Below, one piece after another: positions 1 to 6,595 of a stretch of 64,000 nucleotides of DNA. The notes beneath the pieces are model-generated. The model ran no database searches, was not told the origin of the DNA, and saw only the letters and a program-made list of their open reading frames with translations. The position numbers and the translations under genes are program-made. Where the stretch lies: assembly GCA_944349335.1 (NCBI GenBank), contig CALVMW010000001.1, positions 549,671-613,670 of the forward strand, given 5' to 3'. The DNA is from an uncultured Bacilli bacterium. GTDB lineage: Bacteria > Bacillota_I > Bacilli_A > RFN20 > CAG-288. The stretch's first letter is position 1; each line of letters opens with the position of its first letter.

Positions 1-399
1 TTTTTAACTGGTACAGAATATAAAAAAGATTATGATGAAAATTATATTCAAGAGCTAATTTATAAACTCTCTTTACTAGGTCCCAAACAAATTTGTATCT
101 CGGGAATCTCATTTAAGGAAGGTATAGTTGGTTGCTATATCTATGAAAATAATAAATTTAGCTATTATTCAACACCTTCTTATCCTGGTAAATATCATGG
201 AACTGGTGATATTTTTGCTTCTAGTGTCGTAGGTGGCATATTAAGTAATCTCACTTTTTATGATGCCTGCTCCTTAGCTCATGATTTAGTACACTTATCT
301 ATCTATTACTCAATAAAAGATAAAAGAACTGATTTAACTCAAGGAGTTGAATTTGAAAAGGCCCTTTCGCTTATTCCCCAAAGAATAGAACATAAATAA
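1..399 (+). CDS. Pyridoxamine/pyridoxal kinase, C-terminal part (5' end outside window)
   Basis: This is an open frame from base 1 to a TAA at 397-399, 132 residues. It begins inside the protein with FLTGTEYKKDY. The C-terminal ATP/substrate signature of the ribokinase-like pyridoxal kinase group is clear: YHGTGDIFASSVVGGIL, with the GTGD anion-hole/catalytic Asp, followed by a helix and a final GVEFEKAL segment typical of Firmicute pyridoxamine kinases. The enzyme would phosphorylate B6 vitamers with ATP in the cytosol (PLP salvage). The only close alternative is a ThiD-type hydroxymethylpyrimidine kinase; the GVxFE ending favours the pyridoxamine type. It converges with the oxidoreductase gene downstream and shares the hairpin at 404-423. 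Confidence 0.8.
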   Translation, partial: FLTGTEYKKDYDENYIQELIYKLSLLGPKQICISGISFKEGIVGCYIYENNKFSYYSTPSYPGKYHGTGDIFASSVVGGILSNLTFYDACSLAHDLVHLSIYYSIKDKRTDLTQGVEFEKALSLIPQRIEHK

Positions 400-423
400 A
401 AAAGCTTCAGAATTAACTGAAGC
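397..423 (-). terminator. Rho-independent terminator of the leftward oxidoreductase gene
   Basis: A perfect 7-bp stem (GCTTCAG at 404-410 with CTGAAGC at 417-423, loop 6 nt) is followed on the minus strand by a T-rich run. It overlaps the last codons of the leftward gene and sits just past the stop of the rightward kinase gene, so it may stop both. Confidence 0.75.
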
Positions 424-1420
424 GGAAACGCCAACGTAATTTTTTATCTTCATTTGGATATTTAATATCCATCTTTTCACGAATCTTATCTAACATAGCC
501 ATCATTTCTAATGTCTCGTCATGAGGCATCGATATAGGTTCGATCGCTCCTTGCATAATAGCATCGCGGCATTCTCTAAGCTCATACTCATATCCAGAGA
601 TCTGACTTTCTCTTCTCATTTCTCTAATAAGATGATTATTTACATCATAAATAGAAATTTTTTCAGGATTATTGATATTATTAACCACAATATATCCATT
701 ATTACCATTAATAGTACCAATTCTCGAAGTAGAAGAAGACATTGAACAAGTCAAGGTCGCAATAGTATTATCTGAATAAACTAAAGTGATACTATCACTA
801 TCATCAAGATGCTTATCAGTATAAGTACATATGGCTTCAACTTTAGTAACATTGTTACCTAAAAACATTGAAGCAAAGTTTAAAGGATAAATTCCAACAT
901 CGAGCAAAGCTCCACCTGCTAAATGTGGATCAACTAATCTTTTCTTTTTATTGATAACATATCCTAAATCAGCTGTGACAGATTTAACTTTACCAATAGT
1001 ATTATTAGCAATAAGATCATTTATAACCTTACGTATCGGCATATAGCGAGTCCAAATAGCCTCAGCTAAAAATATTTTTTTCGAACGAGCATAATTGATA
1101 ACTTCTTTAGCTTGTCTTTCATTAACAGTGAAAGCTTTTTCACAAAGTACATTTCTACCATTTTCAAGGCAAAGCATAATATTTTTGTAATGCTCTGAAT
1201 GTGGGGTTGCTATATAAACTAGATCAATATCCTCGTCTTTAACCATATCTTCATAAGAAGAATAAGCTTTATCTACATGATATTGTTCTTTAAAAGCAAG
1301 GGCTTTATTTTCATCTCTAGAAGCACAAGCAAAAAGGTGGATGTCTTCACTTTCCATCCTATTCATCGTTTCTGCAAGTGTATGGGCAATTGCTCCTAGC
1401 CCCATTATTCCTATATTCAT
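413..1420 (-). CDS. Gfo/Idh/MocA family NAD(P)-dependent oxidoreductase
   Basis: 335 residues from the ATG at 1420, which follows a GTAAGGGAAAT ribosome-binding site. An in-frame upstream extension of ten residues lacks such a site. The N-terminal Rossmann fold has GLGAIA at about residues 7-12. The family's EKP-type motif appears as CEKAF near 93-97, with the conserved Lys at 95, and the GGALLDVGIYPL segment near 167-178 is the usual substrate-domain motif. These enzymes oxidise or reduce sugars, inositols or related polyols in the cytosol. The exact substrate cannot be read from the sequence; the group with this pattern includes dihydrodiol/xylose-dehydrogenase-like proteins. It is a single gene with its own terminator. 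Confidence 0.85.
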   Translation of the reverse strand: MNIGIMGLGAIAHTLAETMNRMESEDIHLFACASRDENKALAFKEQYHVDKAYSSYEDMVKDEDIDLVYIATPHSEHYKNIMLCLENGRNVLCEKAFTVNERQAKEVINYARSKKIFLAEAIWTRYMPIRKVINDLIANNTIGKVKSVTADLGYVINKKKRLVDPHLAGGALLDVGIYPLNFASMFLGNNVTKVEAICTYTDKHLDDSDSITLVYSDNTIATLTCSMSSSTSRIGTINGNNGYIVVNNINNPEKISIYDVNNHLIREMRRESQISGYEYELRECRDAIMQGAIEPISMPHDETLEMMAMLDKIREKMDIKYPNEDKKLRWRFRFS

Positions 1421-1476
1421 ATTTCCCTTACCCTTTTTATTATATAACAACTTATTAAAAGATTAAAAGTAGTAAC

Positions 1477-2229
1477 TTAATTATCCTTTAAAATCATAAC
1501 ATAATAAAGAACGCGAATAAAAATAAGGATAAAATCACTATATAACATGAAGGCACAATAAATGCACATGCTATTAATACTAGAAAAATTCTTATTTTTA
1601 ATTAATCTATTAATATTATTAAAATCAATAGCTGTTATAAGTAAAATAACACCAAAAATTACAAAATCTGTAATCCAATAAATAATATCGTTAAAAAAGA
1701 AGAAGTTGACTAAAGTTAATATTAAAGCACCAATACTTGCTGTTAAAAGGATAGGCCAAAGAATACTATTTAAATTTTTCTTAAAAATAGCACCAAATAG
1801 ACCCATCAATATAAAACAACCAGCAGTAATAAAGAAAGAAATAGCAATAGTACTTAAAGCAGAACCTTGATCTTCCCACAATAAATAGATAAAAACCGAA
1901 GAAAGTAAAGCACCGATACAAATTGCATAAACTATATAGCAAATCAGGGAAACCTTCATCTTCGGACTCATCGCTTTAAACATGACAACAAAAGACAAGG
2001 GAATTGAAATGATGCTAGAAACAATCATCAAAACTAAAGAAGTAGTATTAATAACATTTGGATCATTAGTAGCTGTAAAAAGAATCTGAGGAATAGAAAA
2101 AGAGACTATACCAGTAATCAATAACCCCAAACCTAAAAATAATAATATTTTAGTAAAAGGTAGCATCTTTTTTTCTGGAGTGATTTTACTCTTTTTTATT
2201 TCAAAAGAATCAATATTATATTCTTCCAT
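1477..2229 (-). CDS. Bax inhibitor-1/YccA (TMBIM) family membrane protein
   Basis: 250 residues with seven hydrophobic spans after a short charged N terminus. The start at 2229 is chosen because AAAGGAGG lies 8 bases upstream; an in-frame TTG two codons earlier is less likely. Family features are GAIFKKNLNSI before the sixth span and the two late acidic positions (TAIDFNNIN and YSDFILIF), which correspond to the aspartate pair that forms the pH-sensing latch in the Bacillus homologue YetJ. Bacterial members are proposed pH-regulated Ca2+ leak channels of the cytoplasmic membrane. The gene lies downstream of, and in the same direction as, an XRE regulator, with a 155-bp gap. Confidence 0.8.
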   Translation of the reverse strand: MEEYNIDSFEIKKSKITPEKKMLPFTKILLFLGLGLLITGIVSFSIPQILFTATNDPNVINTTSLVLMIVSSIISIPLSFVVMFKAMSPKMKVSLICYIVYAICIGALLSSVFIYLLWEDQGSALSTIAISFFITAGCFILMGLFGAIFKKNLNSILWPILLTASIGALILTLVNFFFFNDIIYWITDFVIFGVILLITAIDFNNINRLIKNKNFSSINSMCIYCAFMLYSDFILIFIRVLYYVMILKDN

Positions 2230-2384
2230 AAACAACCTCCTTTTAATTCAATATTAAGTATAAAACAAATAAATAGAATTGCAAGAAAAATCTCACAATG
2301 TGAAACTTTTTAAAAAAGTATTAAATATTCTTTACTATTAAAAATTAAACAATTTCATTCACTCTTAATTATCTAGCAAACAAA

Positions 2385-2879
2385 TCATAAATTATTTTTC
2401 TTTCTATTTTTAATTATTTTAATTAAGCAAAAAACTATTCCAACAATAGCAGCTATATTTAAAACCTGAAAAACGATTAATTCTGGATCACTAGAATAAA
2501 AAGGAATATACCAATTATAAAATCCTTCACCAAAAGTTGGACTACTTCTTTTATCTAGTAAAGACCAAACAAAACATAATATTATCACTAAAAAAGAAAA
2601 AGCTAATAAAATGTAATATAGAATATCATTAAACTTATTATGCTTTATAGAAGAATTAGTGTTTTTTGATAAAGAATCAGATCCCTCACCATTAAGTAAA
2701 AATTCATAATCAACTTGAAAATAAGAAGCTATAAATTTAATCGTATCAATACTTGGCTCATTAATATCTTTTTCCCACTTTTGAACCGCTTGTCTAGAAA
2801 CATTTAATGTTTTAGCTAATTGTTCTTGTGATAAACCATTCTTTTTTCTCAATTCCTTAATTTTTTCACCCAAAGACAT
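2385..2879 (-). CDS. XRE-family HTH regulator with two C-terminal membrane spans
   Basis: 164 residues from the ATG at 2879, which has GGAGG 8 bases upstream. Residues 1-65 are a classic Cro/C1-type helix-turn-helix (MSLGEKIKELRKK..., then NVSRQAVQKWEK as recognition region). A polar linker follows, then two hydrophobic spans near 87-107 and 135-157. Membrane-tethered XRE proteins of this layout are common in Firmicutes and usually regulate a neighbouring membrane function. The BI-1 family gene directly downstream is the obvious candidate target, which is inference from position. Confidence 0.8.
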   Translation of the reverse strand: MSLGEKIKELRKKNGLSQEQLAKTLNVSRQAVQKWEKDINEPSIDTIKFIASYFQVDYEFLLNGEGSDSLSKNTNSSIKHNKFNDILYYILLAFSFLVIILCFVWSLLDKRSSPTFGEGFYNWYIPFYSSDPELIVFQVLNIAAIVGIVFCLIKIIKNRKKNNL

Positions 2880-3053
2880 ACTAATAACCTCCACAACAAT
2901 TATTATAAAAATTAAATAAATATTTATAAGCAACATAAAATAGCATATCAGATATTTATCGTAGCAATTTATTATTTAAGAAGACTGATGATAATTATCC
3001 AAAAGCAATTAGCTGATTTTAAATTAATAGCTCAGATATTCATTACAATATTT

Positions 3054-4622
3054 CTATTTTAAAATGATAACTTTAGCTAAAGGAAACTCTTCATAAATCA
3101 TTTCAACTATCTGATTTTGCCTTTCAAAAATATATTTTTCTTTTTCACTCTCAAACTTAGTAAAATCAACAGTATTCATCGCGGTTTGTAGTGTGATATC
3201 TCGTGGGATTATCCGGTTATATTCGTTCAATTTTTCATCTAAATATTTATTTTTGATTTTTTTGTTAACTGACTCATTTAACAATAAATAATTACCTATA
3301 TTTTGAGTCAAAATCCCTCTATCGGCATTACTTGTAGGCCAGCCATTCATAGCCCATTTTGGTGCGGGTTTTTGAGGATATATATGTTCTAAATTTATAC
3401 AATCCATATTCAAATCACTCGAAGAAGTATGTAAAATAACATCCATAATTAATAGTGCTTCTTTTAATTTTGTAGATGTTTCTTTTTTTCCTAGGCACTC
3501 TTTAAAATCTTCGAAAGAAATCTTACACATTTCAGCATTATCATTGATAAACGATGCAATCTTTTCACTAATTATTTGGCTATTTTTACAATCCTTAATT
3601 AATGAAATAACTGAGGAATACAGTGAACGAATTATTCCACCAGGATTAGATTTTTTCATCGTCATAGCTACACTTAAAAGACATAATGGAAACATTACAT
3701 CAGTTAAATACTCCCGTTTCTTATTTACATCTATATTTTTAATTGCCATTATGTTGAGAATATCAAAAAGTTGGCTTCTATTTATATAATCAATAATGTG
3801 ATAGATTGAATATTTAGATATTTTAGAAAGACTTTGAAGATAATTAGCAAAATTAGTAAAAGCTTGCTTGTTAATTACTATGTAATTTTTTAAAAATCCC
3901 ATTATCGAAATAGAATCGAAATTGGAATTGTAAGATGAATTAAAAAACTTATAATAACTACTTATCGCTTTACGAAGCTGCTTAATACCATTATTTATAG
4001 GAACCTGATACAATGTTGAATATTGATCAATAGCAGTTTTTATTACTTCATCTTTTGTCAGTGGCTTTCCTCCAGTATTAATTTGTGTAAAGATTGTAAA
4101 TGCAGCATCAGGAGATTCTGTTTCCTTCATATATATATAAATTTTATTTTTTATAGTATTTATAAATGAATTCAAGTTTTCTTTATGCTTATCAACAAAA
4201 TCATATATATACAGATACATTTTTTTGAATGGTGCAACAATATAATTTGTAAATGCTTGATCATACTTTTTTTGATACTCAAAATTGTCATAAGAGATAT
4301 CAAAAAAATTGATATCATCAATACTAATATTATTAACAGCAGCATAATCTTTAATTGCTTTAATAATTAGATTTATTGAAACAATTCTCTGTTGTCCATC
4401 AGCCAATTTAATCTTTTCATCTTCTTTATACCAAATAAAATCAAGAAGATATATTTCTTTATCAGCATAGTTTATGCATTCTAATAAATCATTTAGAGTC
4501 TCATATATTTGTTTTTCTTTCCATGAATAAAATCGCTGAAAAATAGGAATGCCTATACTTTCTTTTGAAAGTGAATAAAGATTCACATAATTAAATTTAA
4601 TACTATCCTTATCAATCAACAT
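3054..4622 (-). CDS. DUF262/DUF1524 protein (GmrSD-like, candidate modification-dependent nuclease or defence effector)
   Basis: 522 residues. The N-terminal DUF262 domain has the ParB-like IPIFQRFYSW motif at residues 25-34 and LADGQQRIVSINL with DGQQR at 75-79, the pair of motifs that binds and hydrolyses nucleotide in GmrS-type proteins. The C-terminal DUF1524 domain has LEHIYPQKP (His413) and NIGNYLLLN at 441-449, followed by a Lys-rich HNH-like tail; this is the predicted nuclease half. Single-chain GmrSD proteins cleave modified phage DNA and relatives (SspE, BrxU) act in other defence systems. The ATG lies one base after the stop of the 128-residue gene, so the gene is translated as part of the methyltransferase cassette. 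Whether it reads modified or unmodified DNA is unknown. Confidence 0.85.
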   Translation of the reverse strand: MLIDKDSIKFNYVNLYSLSKESIGIPIFQRFYSWKEKQIYETLNDLLECINYADKEIYLLDFIWYKEDEKIKLADGQQRIVSINLIIKAIKDYAAVNNISIDDINFFDISYDNFEYQKKYDQAFTNYIVAPFKKMYLYIYDFVDKHKENLNSFINTIKNKIYIYMKETESPDAAFTIFTQINTGGKPLTKDEVIKTAIDQYSTLYQVPINNGIKQLRKAISSYYKFFNSSYNSNFDSISIMGFLKNYIVINKQAFTNFANYLQSLSKISKYSIYHIIDYINRSQLFDILNIMAIKNIDVNKKREYLTDVMFPLCLLSVAMTMKKSNPGGIIRSLYSSVISLIKDCKNSQIISEKIASFINDNAEMCKISFEDFKECLGKKETSTKLKEALLIMDVILHTSSSDLNMDCINLEHIYPQKPAPKWAMNGWPTSNADRGILTQNIGNYLLLNESVNKKIKNKYLDEKLNEYNRIIPRDITLQTAMNTVDFTKFESEKEKYIFERQNQIVEMIYEEFPLAKVIILK

Positions 4623-4623
4623 G

Positions 4624-5010
4624 TTATTTTACTCCTTGATAAACAATCCTTTCTCCTTTTTTATCTTCATTTATTTCTTTATATGCTAATATTTCTTTTT
4701 GATTAGCTAAACCATTAGGATGAAATGCATTACTTGACCACAAATTTCTATTTATTACTCTATATCTTTCTTGATGATTGGAACTCAATTTTTCTAAAAA
4801 ATAAGGGGGAATCTTATCTTTATTTTCATCTAAAATTTGATAATAAATTGGTATAGCAGTATCACTATCAATCTTTGCTGGATATATACTTAAAATATCT
4901 TGAACTGCTATACTTCTTAAAATTTCCCAAAAAGCATCTGGGCCAACTTTTTTTCTAGAAGCATTTTTCAATAGATAAATATTCCTTCTTAAATAATCAC
5001 CAAAAGCCAT
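4624..5010 (-). CDS. Unrecognised 128-residue protein of the methyltransferase cassette
   Basis: The start is ATG 5010 with GAGG 9 bases upstream, inside the 3' end of the methyltransferase gene (14-bp overlap, different frame). The protein begins MAFGDYLRRNIYLLKNAS and is basic at the N terminus, with FWEILRSIAVQDIL in the first half and WSSNAFHPNGL near the end. I do not recognise a family and see no signal peptide, membrane span or catalytic motif. Its tight position between a DNA methyltransferase and a DUF262/DUF1524 protein suggests a third subunit, such as a specificity, adaptor or control protein. That is inference from context only. Confidence 0.6.
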   Translation of the reverse strand: MAFGDYLRRNIYLLKNASRKKVGPDAFWEILRSIAVQDILSIYPAKIDSDTAIPIYYQILDENKDKIPPYFLEKLSSNHQERYRVINRNLWSSNAFHPNGLANQKEILAYKEINEDKKGERIVYQGVK

Positions 5011-6133
5011 TATAAATACCTCTACGCTTATCAAGAAAAAATAAAAATTCATTTGTATGTATGGTTCTATTTTGTAAATTTCTGCTCCCTCTAAATGTAT
5101 TATAAATAATTTGCTTTGATTCAACTTTTCCATATTTTTTTAGCATAGTTTCCATTTCATCGTAAGAAATAAAACCCTCGTTGTTATATGAAATTAAAGC
5201 AAATTTAGTATCTAAATTTTTAATAATTTGCTCCATAGAAAGTAAAGCATATTTTTTCTTATTAAAAACTGAACGATTCCAACCATCTGGAATACCTGAC
5301 ACCTTTGAAATCGATTCAGGTATTTTATTATCAATTATTAAATTTAACATAAAATAATTAGATCCATAAGGATGCTGATTATAGGGAGGATCTAGATAAA
5401 CAAAATCGAGATTCTTTAATAAGGAGGAAATACTAATAGCATCTTGTCGGTATACAAGATAATCTGTTGATATATTAGAAAGAATAGGTCTTCTTAATTG
5501 AATTTTTCCTTTTATCCTTGAAAGTGCATTTTCTGCTGAACCTCCAAATTTACCAATACCAGTATTTTTATCTTTATAAAAACCTTTAAAAACACCGCTG
5601 GTATTAACATGAATTGAAGCTTCAGTAATTAAAGAAACTAAAAAGTACTTTTTTAGATCTGTATGGGGGGGGGGTACAAGTTTATCAATATAATGTCGAT
5701 AACTATCAATTAAAACGGCATTATCATGAGTATAGAACACTCTTTCACCTAATTTAATATCATCATCATTTTTAGGTGAATAAAGATGTGTAATAATTCC
5801 TTCAACAGGCTTTAATTTTACTGCTTCGTTTATTTGTGTTAGATAAAAATCAAATAGATCATAATCAAACTCATTATTATTGGATAAAAACACACTATTA
5901 ATTAATTCAGAATATTTTTCCAAATCATTAGCTATAACTAAGCTAGAATATTGCTTTAAGAGGCGAGCAACAATACCACTACCAGAAAAAATATCTAATG
6001 TAACCAGTTTTCTTTTATGTAATTTTTTTAAAACTTCATTTATAAAAAAATCTATTTCCCTTAAAAGTGAGCGCTTATTTCCCAAATATGTTATTATTTG
6101 TTCATTAAAATATGGTGATTCAAAATCAATCAT
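4997..6133 (-). CDS. D12-class (Dam/FokI-like) adenine-specific DNA methyltransferase with an internal C10 tract
   Basis: 378 residues from the ATG at 6133 (GAGAGG 8 bases upstream; the in-frame TTG 15 bases earlier is less likely). Motif order is that of alpha-class N6-adenine methyltransferases: YLGNKRSLL (16-24), SAM-binding LDIFSGSG (46-53), IANDLE, a GVFKGF/GKFGG region, and catalytic DPPY at 248-251 within LDPPYNQHPYGSNYF. It would transfer a methyl group from S-adenosylmethionine to adenine at a specific DNA site, which cannot be deduced. Codons 153-157 contain ten consecutive C on the coding strand, encoding Pro-Pro-Pro. This is extraordinary in such AT-rich DNA. Loss of one C gives a stop four codons later and gain of one C gives a stop about 15 codons later; both remove the catalytic motif. 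As written the gene is in the ON frame. Confidence 0.9.
   Translation of the reverse strand: MIDFESPYFNEQIITYLGNKRSLLREIDFFINEVLKKLHKRKLVTLDIFSGSGIVARLLKQYSSLVIANDLEKYSELINSVFLSNNNEFDYDLFDFYLTQINEAVKLKPVEGIITHLYSPKNDDDIKLGERVFYTHDNAVLIDSYRHYIDKLVPPPHTDLKKYFLVSLITEASIHVNTSGVFKGFYKDKNTGIGKFGGSAENALSRIKGKIQLRRPILSNISTDYLVYRQDAISISSLLKNLDFVYLDPPYNQHPYGSNYFMLNLIIDNKIPESISKVSGIPDGWNRSVFNKKKYALLSMEQIIKNLDTKFALISYNNEGFISYDEMETMLKKYGKVESKQIIYNTFRGSRNLQNRTIHTNEFLFFLDKRRGIYNGFW
5665..5674 (-). repeat. Poly(C)10 mononucleotide tract, candidate phase-variation switch
   Basis: Ten G on the plus strand (C10 in the methyltransferase coding strand) are seen directly. Tracts of 8-14 G/C inside methyltransferase genes are the classic slipped-strand contingency loci of H. 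pylori, Neisseria, Haemophilus and Campylobacter. I noticed no other G/C run of this length in the window. It lies upstream of the DPPY motif, so slippage would act as an on/off switch and could also affect translational coupling to the two genes that follow. Confidence 0.75.
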
Positions 6134-6349
6134 ATAATAGCCTCTCAATCAAACCAAATTTTAACACGGGATTTCTTCTTTTACTATACTTTTAAACAAA
6201 ATACTTATAGCATTATTTGAAATAACTTTGAGAACAAATTGATAAAAATCAAAAGATAAAAATTAAATTTAGATAATAACAAATTTCTTTTTCTACTATA
6301 CCCATTTAAAAAACTATCAGTTAAGCTCTAATAACGAAAAACTAAACAT

Positions 6350-6377
6350 AAAAAAATGCCCGATTTCTCGAGCATTT
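6350..6377 (-). terminator. Terminator of the tRNA-Ser transcript
   Basis: On the minus strand AAATGC...GCATTT, extended inward with one mismatch, forms a hairpin (6354-6377) followed by seven T. A second stem-loop sits between it and the tRNA. Confidence 0.75.
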
Positions 6378-6385
6378 ATTTTCTA

Positions 6386-6411
6386 TTTTGATACCATTAT
6401 TCGTATCAAAA
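6386..6411 (-). other. Stem-loop in the tRNA-Ser 3' trailer
   Basis: TTTTGATAC (6386-6394) is the perfect inverse of GTATCAAAA (6403-6411). It lies 14 bases past the tRNA CCA end and 8 bases before the terminator hairpin. There is no T run of its own, so it is more likely a trailer structure or processing element than a terminator. Confidence 0.5.
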
Positions 6412-6425
6412 TATTAATTATAAAC

Positions 6426-6515
6426 TGGCGGAGCAAGAGAGATTTGAACTCTCGCTGAGATTACTCCCACTAAGTCCTTAGCAGGGACTCCTCTTCACCA
6501 CTTGAGTATTGCTCC
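6426..6515 (-). tRNA. tRNA-Ser, anticodon GCU
   Basis: 90 bases with encoded CCA. The acceptor stem GGAGCAA pairs with TTGCTCC. The anticodon stem AGTCC/GGACT encloses CTGCTAA (anticodon GCT, reading AGC/AGU). A long variable arm follows, as expected for class II tRNA-Ser, and the T arm is GAGAG-TTCAAAT-CTCTC. Confidence 0.93.
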
Positions 6516-6517
6516 AA

Positions 6518-6579
6518 ATAAGCCCGCAGGCTTATTTATTATCGCTTTTTTTTAGAAAAAGTCAAGCGTTGCGGGCTTA
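6518..6579 (-). repeat. Nested inverted repeats in the leader of tRNA-Ser
   Basis: The 10-base TAAGCCCGCA at 6519-6528 recurs as its exact inverse TGCGGGCTTA at 6570-6579. In addition the near arm can fold locally as AATAAGCC-TGCG-GGCTTATT directly against the tRNA 5' end. The two folds are mutually exclusive. The long one could end transcripts from the lipoprotein gene at 6596; the short one would lie in the tRNA leader removed by RNase P. The sequence is seen directly; the roles are inference. Confidence 0.5.
6538..6565 (-). promoter_or_regulatory. Promoter of tRNA-Ser
   Basis: On the minus strand TTGACT (6560-6565) and GATAAT (6538-6543) are separated by 16 bases, each one mismatch from consensus. 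The expected start point is about 15 bases upstream of the mature tRNA. It lies between the two arms of the long inverted repeat. Confidence 0.6.
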
Positions 6580-6595
6580 ATCAATATAATTTAGT

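Noticed and set aside
521..745. Open frame opposite the Gfo/Idh/MocA gene, and many similar frames opposite or inside the lipoprotein, EF-G and transporter genes
   Set aside because: They lie entirely within well-supported genes, lack ribosome-binding sites and have low-complexity compositions typical of antisense or shifted frames.
5665..5674. The G10 run as a sequencing error
   Set aside because: The gene is in frame on both sides with conserved motifs (LDIFSGSG before, DPPY after), so the length as written gives an intact enzyme; variation between reads is expected but the tract itself is real.
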